DNA from: DAIQRJ01 sp963708795
Lineage (GTDB): Bacteria > Actinomycetota > Actinomycetes > Propionibacteriales > DAIQRJ01
Reading direction: 5' to 3'
NCBI GenBank assembly: GCA_963708795.1
Contig: CAVPUH010000002.1
Location: 1 to 64,000 of the forward strand
DNA: 64,000 nucleotides
Shown: positions 56,301 through 63,184 of the stretch, in pieces
How positions within the stretch are numbered: the first letter of the stretch is position 1
How the letters are laid out: every line of letters starts with the position of its first letter
Translations under genes and position numbers: made by a program
The notes under the pieces: generated by a model
Told to the model about the DNA's origin: nothing
What the model saw: only the letters and a program-made list of their open reading frames with translations
The model's database searches: none

Positions 56301-56556
56301 CGAGTCGGCATCGGGGTGGCAACAGCAGACACTCGCCACGCCGCTGGCGATCACGGCCAACACCGAGTACATGGTCACGGTCAACACCAGCAACGGCTAC
56401 TACGCCACGACCGACGGTGGGCTTGGCTCGCAGATCACCAGCGGGGATCTGAAGACCGTCGTCGGGTCGAACGGCCGGTACGGCTCGGTCGGGTCGTACC
56501 CCACGTCGTCCTGGCAGAACTCCAACTACTTCCGGGACGTGGTGTTCACGAGGTAG
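53337..56556 (+). CDS. secreted CehA/McbA-type PHP hydrolase with Ig-like, FN3 and DUF4082 modules; frame break near 53995
   Basis: About 1,072 codons from the ATG at 53337. Order: signal peptide (FVVSAALALVGLVAGPPQPA), an N-terminal beta-sandwich (to about 240), an Ig-like domain (STLSWAVTGSPTPTLTIDNG), FN3 (SQINLSWTASTDNVGVTGYR), a PHP/CehA domain (WYAGDIHVHRSCGG with the HxH, GISGFAHMQYLPSG, GFAAGTDYPCGNS), a second nearly identical Ig-like domain (ATLSWATTGNPAPTLTIDNG) and a terminal DUF4082 (VDYELGTRFTSTSAGQITAI). The frame changes once, inside the run CGCGGGGACG at about 53992-54000: four Gs read out of frame, three restore it. The substrate of the hydrolase is unknown; the modules suggest cell-surface or polymer binding. 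Confidence 0.8.
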
Positions 56557-56574
56557 TTCATCGCTAATGGCTAG

Positions 56575-56650
56575 TGCCCCCGGTGGGATTCGAACCCACA
56601 CCTGACGCTCATTTTAAGTGAGCCGCCTCTACCGGTTGGGCTACAGGGGC
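56575..56650 (-). tRNA. tRNA with anticodon UAA but short variable region (tRNA-Leu(UAA)-like, non-canonical)
   Basis: Read on the minus strand the cloverleaf is complete. The 7-bp acceptor stem is GCCCCTG/CGGGGGC (one T-G pair), the D stem GCC/GGC, the anticodon stem GCTCA/TGAGC with loop CTTAAAA, the variable region GTCAGGT (7 nt), and the T arm GTGGG-TTCGAAT-CCCAC, with discriminator A and no encoded CCA. The anticodon is TAA at 56614-56616, with A37 as expected for reading a codon that begins with U. UUA is a leucine codon, but bacterial tRNA-Leu has a long variable arm and this gene does not. The aminoacyl identity is therefore uncertain. It flanks the secreted-protein block. Confidence 0.8.
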
Positions 56651-56667
56651 TGACGGGCACTGTCCGT

Positions 56668-56749
56668 CTGACAGGACTGATAGGGAGGAGGCTGTCAGCC
56701 ACATAGTGCGTCCTGGCGCACCATCCGCCTGACAGGTCGGACTGACAGG
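56668..56749. repeat. three copies of CTGACAGG beside the tRNA gene
   Basis: CTGACAGG occurs at 56668-56675, 56729-56736 and 56742-56749, with an inverted CTGTCAG at 56692-56698, in the 118-bp gap between the tRNA and the AGPS-like gene. A fourth copy lies at 47839-47846 within a palindrome. They could be protein-binding sites, or remnants of an integration site next to the tRNA. No integrase gene is in the window. Confidence 0.4.
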
Positions 56750-56768
56750 TTCCCTCTCGGTCCGGCCG

Positions 56769-58439
56769 TCAGTCGACGATCTTCCCCGGGTTCAGGTTCC
56801 GTCCGGGGTCGACCGACGCCACGAGTCCGGCGATCATCTCGACGCCGGCCGTCGAGATGTCCTGCTCGAGCCACCGTGAGTGCTCGGTCCCGACACCGTG
56901 GTGGTGGGACAGCGTGCCGCCTTCGTCGACGAACGTCTGCTGGATCGCCGACTTCACCACGTCGTACTGCTCGAGTGGATCGCCGGTGTTGCGAAAGGCG
57001 AAGGTGAAGTACAGGCACGCGCCCGAGTGGTAGGAGTGCGAGAGGTGGCACATGACCCAGCCCTTGACCCCCAGATCGGCAAAGGCCTTCTCGGCGTTGG
57101 CGATCGTCGCGTTGTAGAGCGGTAACAGCTTCGACCACGGCGCAGCCGTTTCCGACACGTCGGCGACGGCACCACGATCGAGGAGGAAGTCGCGAATGTA
57201 AGGGGTGTCGAACTTCTTCTGGTCGTAGAGCACACCGGGCCCTTTGCCGACGACCACGCCACCGTGCTTGCTCACGATCGAGCGCACCAGGGTCTTCTGC
57301 CGCGCGACGTGGGTGTCGCCACCCTCGTAGCCGACGAACGACAGGCACATCTTCTCGAGGTCCCAGCCCTTGCGGCCCAGGTAGAACTCCAGACCCTTCG
57401 TCGCCAGCGCGGAGACGCCGTGGCTCTCCTTGCGCGTCGAGAACGAGAACATCGTCTCCTTGCCGTCCGAGACCCGGGTGACCGAGGGAGCGGCGTCGCT
57501 CGTCGAGATCTCGTCCATCGCAGCCAGCCCGGACTCCCAGTCCGGATAGAGATACCCGATGATCTCGCGATCGGCGGGGATGCGGTGCACCTGGACGGTC
57601 GCCTCGGTGATGACGCCGAGCCGGCCTTCGCTGCCCAGGATCATCTCCCGCACGCTCGGCCCGGTCGACGTGCTCGGCACGGCCCGGGTCACGAGTGTCC
57701 CGCCCGGCATGACCACCCGTACGGCTCTCGTGATGTCGGCGATGTCGCCGTACTTGTCCGACTGCATGCCCGACGAGCGGGTTGCGATCCACCCGCCGAG
57801 CGAGCTGTGCGTGAAGCTGTCCGGGAAGTGACCCAGGGTCCAGCCGCGAGCGCCGAGCTGCTCCTCGATCCGCGGGCCGAGCGCACCAGCCTGGATGCGG
57901 GCGAGTCCGGACCCTTCGTCGATGTCGAGGAGGGCATCGAGCCGGCCCATGTCGAGGGAGAGCACCGGTCGGGTCTCGGCCTCCGGCGGCTGGAGGCTGC
58001 CGGAGATGTTGCTCCCGCCGCCGAACGGGATCAGGACCGCGTCCGCGTCCACGGCTGCCGCCATGATCGCCGCCACGTCGTCCTCGCTGCCGGGATAGAC
58101 GACCACGTCGGGAACCCGCGGGAGGTCGTTGGCACGGAGGCGGATGAGGTCGCGGACGCTTTTGCCGTACGTGTGGACGACGCGGTCGAGCCGATCGGTC
58201 CGCACGTTCTCGCGGCCCAGCGCCGCGGTCAATGTCTGCAACAGCTCGGCGGACACGAGCGGATCGGGCACGTCGAGCTCGTCGATGCTCACCGGCGGCT
58301 TGACCGGGTCGTTGACGTCGACCCCGATCGCCATCGACAGGAACGGCGGAAAGCCCGGCTTGTTCTCGTGGTTGAAGGCGACGCCCTCGACGCCCCAGCC
58401 CCACCACTTCATGTGGGCTACGTCTGCTGCCGTGGTCAT
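56769..58439 (-). CDS. FAD-linked oxidase, alkyl-dihydroxyacetonephosphate synthase-like
   Basis: A 556-residue flavoprotein from the ATG at 58439. It begins MKWWGWGVEGVAFNHENKPG, like eukaryotic and mycobacterial AGPS homologues. The PP-loop that holds FAD is LIPFGGGSNISGSLQ (about residue 135), with GHFPDSFTHSSLGGWIATRS and SEGRLGVITEATVQVHRIPA completing the VAO-type fold. The active-site cap TLSHHHGVGTEHSRWLEQDI contains the His triplet typical of alkyl-DHAP synthase, which swaps an acyl for an alkyl chain to make ether lipids. Without the C1 targeting signal and with only family resemblance, activity is unproven. A PlsC acyltransferase gene lies directly upstream on the same strand. Confidence 0.85.
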   Translation of the reverse strand: MTTAADVAHMKWWGWGVEGVAFNHENKPGFPPFLSMAIGVDVNDPVKPPVSIDELDVPDPLVSAELLQTLTAALGRENVRTDRLDRVVHTYGKSVRDLIRLRANDLPRVPDVVVYPGSEDDVAAIMAAAVDADAVLIPFGGGSNISGSLQPPEAETRPVLSLDMGRLDALLDIDEGSGLARIQAGALGPRIEEQLGARGWTLGHFPDSFTHSSLGGWIATRSSGMQSDKYGDIADITRAVRVVMPGGTLVTRAVPSTSTGPSVREMILGSEGRLGVITEATVQVHRIPADREIIGYLYPDWESGLAAMDEISTSDAAPSVTRVSDGKETMFSFSTRKESHGVSALATKGLEFYLGRKGWDLEKMCLSFVGYEGGDTHVARQKTLVRSIVSKHGGVVVGKGPGVLYDQKKFDTPYIRDFLLDRGAVADVSETAAPWSKLLPLYNATIANAEKAFADLGVKGWVMCHLSHSYHSGACLYFTFAFRNTGDPLEQYDVVKSAIQQTFVDEGGTLSHHHGVGTEHSRWLEQDISTAGVEMIAGLVASVDPGRNLNPGKIVD

Positions 58440-58494
58440 GAACTCACATCCGTTCGTCGCATCACGTACTGGCCGTGCCGGCCACGTGCCGGGG

Positions 58495-59211
58495 TCAGGA
58501 TGCCCGAGCCGACCGGCCGGGGCTGACAGCGGGTCCGGCGTCCCGAAGTTCGGCGACCGCGGCTGCGATCCGGGTGGTGAACTGTCCGGCCGTCTCGTCG
58601 GCTCTCGGGTACATCGGCATGCCGTAGCTGACCTGCACCCGCGGACGTCCCCGGACAGGCCAGTTCCGTCCCCTCGGCATCGCGGCATAGGTACCACGCA
58701 GTCCGACCGGGACGCAGGGAACTCCTCGGCTGATGCACAACGCCGCGGCGCCGGGGGTGAACTCGTGCATCTCTCCGTCGCGCGACCGCGTGCCTTCCGG
58801 GAACACCATCACGGGCTGACCCTGCTCGAGCAGACTGGCGGCGAGGCCGCGTCGGCCGCTGCCGTTGCGGGCGACCGGGAAGGCGTTGAACACGGTGCCG
58901 GTGATGACGGCGCGCCAGCGAGCGTCGAAGAAGTAGTCCGCGGCCGCGCCGACGCCGACGGTCGTCCCGAGTCGTCCCGGCATCGAGCCGAGGAGCACCG
59001 GGGTGTCGAGATGGCTGGAGTGGTTGGCGACGAGCACGAACGGCCCGTGCAGGTCGGCGATGTTCGAGCGCCCGGTGACCGTGACGGAGGTGAGGGACCA
59101 GACGAGCGGCTTGAGGATCATGCGCTGGGAGAACCAGCGCAGCGCCCGCGACGACGGACCGGCCGGGGCGGTGTCGTACTGCTTGATGTTCTTCGGACGA
59201 CGCTCGCGCAT
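58495..59211 (-). CDS. 1-acyl-sn-glycerol-3-phosphate acyltransferase family (PlsC-like)
   Basis: A 238-residue acyltransferase from the ATG at 59211. The catalytic HX4D motif is VLVANHSSHLDTPVLLGSMP (about residues 70-89) and the second conserved block is VMVFPEGTRSRDGEMHEF (Gly-Thr-Arg phosphate-binding). Such enzymes transfer acyl chains to lysophosphatidate or DHAP. It is encoded 55 bp upstream of the AGPS-like gene on the same strand, and an SDR diverges from its start, which suggests one lipid pathway (inference). Confidence 0.87.
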   Translation of the reverse strand: MRERRPKNIKQYDTAPAGPSSRALRWFSQRMILKPLVWSLTSVTVTGRSNIADLHGPFVLVANHSSHLDTPVLLGSMPGRLGTTVGVGAAADYFFDARWRAVITGTVFNAFPVARNGSGRRGLAASLLEQGQPVMVFPEGTRSRDGEMHEFTPGAAALCISRGVPCVPVGLRGTYAAMPRGRNWPVRGRPRVQVSYGMPMYPRADETAGQFTTRIAAAVAELRDAGPAVSPGRSARAS

Positions 59212-59253
59212 CCCTGGACTCTATTGCAGGTCGGCCTCGGTAGCGTGGACGCC

Positions 59254-60024
59254 ATGGCGAGAGCACTGATCACCGGCGGAAGTTCTGGCATCGGCGCTGC
59301 CTTCGCCCGGGCGCTGGCCGGGCGAGGCGACGACCTCGTTCTCGTCGCCCGCGGCACCGAGCGGTTGGAGGCCTTCGGCGCGGTCCTGGCCGATGGGTAC
59401 GGCGTCGAGGTCGAGACGATCACCGCCGATCTGGCCGACGGCGACGACCGCGCGCTGGTGGCCAAGCGGCTCGCCGATGCCGATCAGCCGATCGACCTGC
59501 TGGTGAACAACGCCGGTTTCGGCATCGGGGTGAAGCTGACCGCCGAGGACCTCAGCGAGCACGAACGAGCCGTCGAGGTGATGATCCGCTCGGTGCTGAT
59601 CCTCGGCGGGACCGCGGGCCGGGCCATGCGGGAACGCGGGTCGGGCGCGATCGTCAACGTCTCGAGCGTGGCGGGCATGCTCTCGATGGGGGGCTATTCC
59701 TCGATCAAGGCGTGGGTGACGGCGTACTCGGAGAGCCTGGCCGCCGAACTGGCGGGCACCGGGGTGACCGTCACGGCGCTGCTGCCGGGTTGGGTGCGGA
59801 CCGAGTTCCACGACCGGGCGTCGATCAACGTGAGCAAGCTGCCCGACCTCGCCTGGGTCGACGCCGACGACCTCGTGCGGGCATGCCTGGCCGACGTGGC
59901 CAGAGGGAAGGTGCTGTCGGTGCCGACGGTGCGCTACCGCGCGGTGACCGGTGTTCTGCGGCACGCCCCACGCAGTCTCGTACGGAAGATCTCGTCGGCG
60001 ATCTCGCACAGTCGTCGGGACTGA
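59254..60024 (+). CDS. short-chain dehydrogenase/reductase (classical SDR)
   Basis: A 256-residue reductase from the ATG at 59254. The cofactor loop ALITGGSSGIGAAFARALAG (about residues 4-23), NNAGFG, the catalytic Ser in GAIVNVSSVAGMLSMGG and YSSIKAW (Tyr-x-x-x-Lys) are all present. The C-terminus is basic. DltE-like and acyl-ketone-reducing SDRs share this layout. It is divergent from the PlsC gene with a 42-bp spacer that must hold both promoters. Substrate unknown; an acyl- or alkyl-DHAP reductase role would fit the neighbours. Confidence 0.87.
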   Translation: MARALITGGSSGIGAAFARALAGRGDDLVLVARGTERLEAFGAVLADGYGVEVETITADLADGDDRALVAKRLADADQPIDLLVNNAGFGIGVKLTAEDLSEHERAVEVMIRSVLILGGTAGRAMRERGSGAIVNVSSVAGMLSMGGYSSIKAWVTAYSESLAAELAGTGVTVTALLPGWVRTEFHDRASINVSKLPDLAWVDADDLVRACLADVARGKVLSVPTVRYRAVTGVLRHAPRSLVRKISSAISHSRRD

Positions 60025-60028
60025 TCGC

Positions 60029-60871
60029 CTACCGGCGAGACAGGCCGGCCCGGTCCCGGGCGGTGCCCAGGACGCCGACGAGCATCGCCATCGTCAGCTT
60101 GCCGGTGAAGGTGTTCTGCTGGCTCGGATGGAAACAGCCGAGCAGGAGCACGCCGTCGCCCCGGAGGCCATCGCCGGCCGGCCGCAGGGCGATCTCGACG
60201 GCATGGCCGAACTTCGGCCTCGGCACGGGCACCGCCAGCCCGGCTCGGCGGGCGGCCGCCAGCGCGGCGTCGAAAGCGAACGACCCGAGGGCGACCACGA
60301 CCCGGACCGACGGCAGCAGCCGCAGCTCGGCGTCCAGCCATGGCGCGCAGGTGTCGCGTTCGACCGGCAGCGGCTTGTTGGCCGGGGGCGCGCACCGGAC
60401 GGCGGCGACCATCCGGGTCCCGTACAACTCCTGGCCGTCGCCGGCGAACTCGCTCGTGGGTAGAGCGGCCAGCCCGACCTGGTGGAGCGCCGCGAACAGC
60501 CAGTCCCCCGACCGGTCGCCGGTGAACACCCGGCCGGTCCGGTTCCCGCCGTTGGCCGCTGGTGCCAGGCCGAGGATGAGGATCCGCGGGTCGTCGTCGC
60601 CCCAGCCGGGGATCGGCCGACCCCAGTAGGGCTCCGCGGCGAACGACTTCCGCTTGAGCACGGCGACGTCCTCGCGCCATTCGACCAACCGCGGACAGGC
60701 CCGGCAGACCGACTGCCGCGCGGTCAGGTCGTGCAGGGTGGCCGCCGTCGCGGCGAGGTCGCGAACTTCCCCGGCGTCGGCAGCCGCCGGTGTGCGGGTC
60801 GTGGCCGGGTCGCCGGGCCACCCCGACCCAGGCGTGACCGGCGAGGTGAAGGGCACCGGCTCGCCGCTCAT
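60029..60871 (-). CDS. uracil-DNA glycosylase family 5 (UdgB-like)
   Basis: A 280-residue glycosylase from the ATG at 60871. Motif A is LGLAPAANGGNRTGRVFTGD (about residues 95-114), which lacks the catalytic acidic residue of families 1 and 4 and fits family 5. Motif B is LLLGCFHPSQQNTFTGKL. Cysteines in QSVCRACPRLVEWRE and VAAVRCAPPANKPLPVERDTC are probable iron-sulfur ligands. It removes uracil and other deaminated bases, useful in a high-GC genome. It lies 2 bp after the ppx stop. Confidence 0.88.
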   Translation of the reverse strand: MSGEPVPFTSPVTPGSGWPGDPATTRTPAAADAGEVRDLAATAATLHDLTARQSVCRACPRLVEWREDVAVLKRKSFAAEPYWGRPIPGWGDDDPRILILGLAPAANGGNRTGRVFTGDRSGDWLFAALHQVGLAALPTSEFAGDGQELYGTRMVAAVRCAPPANKPLPVERDTCAPWLDAELRLLPSVRVVVALGSFAFDAALAAARRAGLAVPVPRPKFGHAVEIALRPAGDGLRGDGVLLLGCFHPSQQNTFTGKLTMAMLVGVLGTARDRAGLSRR

Positions 60872-60873
60872 CG

Positions 60874-61851
60874 TCACTCCGCCAGTGCGGCGGCGGTGCC
60901 GTCGAGGATGTCGGTCTCGGACACGACGAGCGTCTCGAGCTGCGGCAGTGCGGTGAGCACGCGATCGAGCACGAGTGCACCGCCACCGATGACGTCGACC
61001 CGGCCCGGTGCGATGTACGGCAGCGCAGCACGCTCCAGTCGTGACATGCGCAGAAGGCGCCGGCACGACTCGTGGACCGCGCCGACGTCGAGTACCGCGC
61101 GGTGGATGGCCGCACGGTCGTACCGCTCGAGCGCCATGGTTGCCGCGGCGACCGTGGTGACCGTGCCCGCGACGCCGACGAGACTCCGTGCGGCCGGGAG
61201 GTCGACGTCGCCGGCCGCTAGAGCGATCGCCGCATCGATGTCGACGATCGCCGACTCGATCTGGGCATCCGTGGGCGGGTCCGATGTCAGCCGGCGCTCG
61301 GTGATCCGAACGGCGCCGACATCGACGGACCGTGCGGCCGCCACCTCGTCGGTGCCGCGATCCCCGGTCGGGCAGTCGGCGCTCCCACCGTCAGGCGACG
61401 CCGACCCACCGAGGACGAACTCCGTCGAACCACCGCCGAGGTCCAGCACGAGAACGGGCGGCCACGCGGCAGCCAGGGTGGCAAGACCGCTGGTGGCACC
61501 GCGAAACGACAACCTGGCCTCCTCGTCGCCGCTGACGACGTCCGGAACGACGCCCAGGCGCGAACGCACGCCGTCGAGGAACACGTCGCGGTTGTCGGCG
61601 TCGCGGGTGGCCGACGTGGCGATGAACCTCACCCGCTCGACCTGGAACGCCGCGATCTCGGTGGCGTACTCCTCGCACACACGGAACGTCCGGGCGAGCG
61701 CGTCGTCGGCGAGCCGTCCGGTCCGGTCGACATCCTGTCCGAGCCGGACGATCCTCGTGCGCCGCACCAGGGTCGTGATGTCGCCGGCTTCGACGTCGGC
61801 GACGAGCAGCCGCAGCGAGTTGGTCCCGCAGTCGATGGCCGCGACCCTCAT
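60874..61851 (-). CDS. ppx: Ppx/GppA-type exopolyphosphatase
   Basis: A 325-residue protein from the ATG at 61851, whose start overlaps the DUF501 stop (ATGA). The ASKHA phosphate loops are VAAIDCGTNSLRLLVADVEA at residues 3-22 and LVLDLGGGSTEFVLGG (about 138-153). LVGVAGTVTTVAAATMALE is the adenosine-region motif. It hydrolyses polyphosphate or the pppGpp 5' phosphate; the short actinobacterial form often acts on short-chain polyphosphate. The order eno-ftsB-DUF501-ppx is conserved across actinobacteria. Confidence 0.9.
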   Translation of the reverse strand: MRVAAIDCGTNSLRLLVADVEAGDITTLVRRTRIVRLGQDVDRTGRLADDALARTFRVCEEYATEIAAFQVERVRFIATSATRDADNRDVFLDGVRSRLGVVPDVVSGDEEARLSFRGATSGLATLAAAWPPVLVLDLGGGSTEFVLGGSASPDGGSADCPTGDRGTDEVAAARSVDVGAVRITERRLTSDPPTDAQIESAIVDIDAAIALAAGDVDLPAARSLVGVAGTVTTVAAATMALERYDRAAIHRAVLDVGAVHESCRRLLRMSRLERAALPYIAPGRVDVIGGGALVLDRVLTALPQLETLVVSETDILDGTAAALAE

Positions 61852-62417
61852 CGGGATGCTTCCGTCTCGCCTGGATCGACCGTGTCAACGCCGGCGTCCA
61901 TCGCGCACGGCCCGAGTGTCCACCACGGGTCGACGACGTCCATCGCCTCGTCCCCCAATGGATTCACTCCCGGTCCCGCCGCCAGGCTGTGGGCCACCAG
62001 GACGTGCAGACACTTCACCCGATCGGGCATGCCGCCGGCGGAGATGCCGTCGATCCGGGGCACGTCGCCGAGTTCCCGCCGCCGTCGCAGGTAGCTGACA
62101 TGAGCGGCTCGGTACCGGGCCTGCAGGTCGTCGTCGGCAGCCAGCCGGGCGGTCTGCTCCGCCATCATCCCCGCCGCCTCGAGCCGGCTCACGGCCGATG
62201 TCGCGCGCGGGCACGTGAGGTAGTAGAGCGTCGGGAACGGCGTGCCGTCCGGGAGCGCGGGCAGCGTCTCGACCACATCGGGCTGTCCACACGGGCACCG
62301 GTGCGCTATCGCGTTGACGCCACGCGGGACCCGTCCCAGCTGGCGTGCCACGGCCGCGAGCTCGTCATCAGTCGGCCGCGTCTCCCCTGTCCGGGGACGG
62401 TCGCCCTCGGCTGCCAC
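61848..62417 (-). CDS. DUF501 family protein
   Basis: A 189-residue protein, start taken as the GTG at 62417 with no clear ribosome site, so it is uncertain. LGRVPRGVNAIAHRCPCGQP, PDGTPFPTLYYLTCPRATSA and GGMPDRVKCLHVLVAHSLAA (Cys and His conserved) are the family core of DUF501 (Rv1025-like). The function is unknown. It is coupled to ppx by a 4-bp overlap and lies 8 bp after ftsB. Confidence 0.88.
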   Translation of the reverse strand: MAAEGDRPRTGETRPTDDELAAVARQLGRVPRGVNAIAHRCPCGQPDVVETLPALPDGTPFPTLYYLTCPRATSAVSRLEAAGMMAEQTARLAADDDLQARYRAAHVSYLRRRRELGDVPRIDGISAGGMPDRVKCLHVLVAHSLAAGPGVNPLGDEAMDVVDPWWTLGPCAMDAGVDTVDPGETEASR

Positions 62418-62425
62418 CGGGCGAC

Positions 62426-63184
62426 TCAGCTGCCGTCCGGTGTCGCCCGCAGGGTCTTCTCCGGGGTGGGCGTCGGGGTCGGGGTGGCGGGTGGTGCGTC
62501 CGGCGCGCGGGTCGACCCGGGAACCTTCCCATCGGCGGCGTCCGTGCTCGCCCAGAGCTGCTCCCACCACGGGGCGACGGCCGGCGCGGCGGCCGCGGGC
62601 CTGACCACCTTCGCCGGCGGCTTGTCGTCGAGGACGACGTACCCGACCTCGCCCGGCATCACGTAGCCGAACCGCTGCCGGGCCTGCGCCTTGACGTACG
62701 CCGGGTCGTTCCAGCGGTCGATGTCGTCCTGCAATTGGGCAACCCGTTGCGTGCGCTCGGTCTGTTCGGTCCGCAGCGCCGAGAGCTGCTGCTGCTGGTC
62801 GACCCAGGCCCGCAGGCTCGACGCGTAGGAGACCACGAGGGCCGCCAGGATGATGACGAGCACCGCCGCGCGGCCGGTCCACCGGCGCTGCCCGCGACGG
62901 GTCCGGTCAGGACGGACGGGGGCGGATACTCGTGCGGTCGGCCGGGATGCACGTGCGCGGCCCGTCGGCTTCGTCGCCTTCGTCGCATTCGTCGGCTCCG
63001 GGCGCTGGCCGCCCGCATCGAGCAGACTCGCTGCGGCCGCGTCCTGGCCCGGTTTGCCGTCGGCGCTGGTCGGACGGGTCGAGGCGGGGCGGGCCGTCGA
63101 ACGGCCCGACTCGCGCGCACGGCCGTCTCCACCCCGGCCACTCGGCCGGCGTGAGGACGGACCCTGCTTCGACGGACCCGGCAT
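62426..63184 (-). CDS. ftsB: septum formation initiator protein FtsB/DivIC
   Basis: A 252-residue bitopic membrane protein from the ATG at 63184, which overlaps the eno stop. A long basic, Ala/Pro-rich cytoplasmic tail (about residues 1-105) precedes one membrane helix (AAVLVIILAALVVSYASSLR), a coiled coil (DQQQQLSALRTEQTERTQRV) and the DivIC-like motif RWNDPAYVKAQARQRFGYVM. An unstructured Pro-rich C-terminus follows. It works in the divisome with FtsQ and FtsL to recruit late division proteins. Confidence 0.9.
   Translation of the reverse strand: MPGPSKQGPSSRRPSGRGGDGRARESGRSTARPASTRPTSADGKPGQDAAAASLLDAGGQRPEPTNATKATKPTGRARASRPTARVSAPVRPDRTRRGQRRWTGRAAVLVIILAALVVSYASSLRAWVDQQQQLSALRTEQTERTQRVAQLQDDIDRWNDPAYVKAQARQRFGYVMPGEVGYVVLDDKPPAKVVRPAAAAPAVAPWWEQLWASTDAADGKVPGSTRAPDAPPATPTPTPTPEKTLRATPDGS

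Noticed and set aside
53337..56556. An ice-nucleation or adhesin-type repeat protein
   Set aside because: The segments are recognisable Ig, FN3, PHP and DUF4082 domains, not short tandem repeats.
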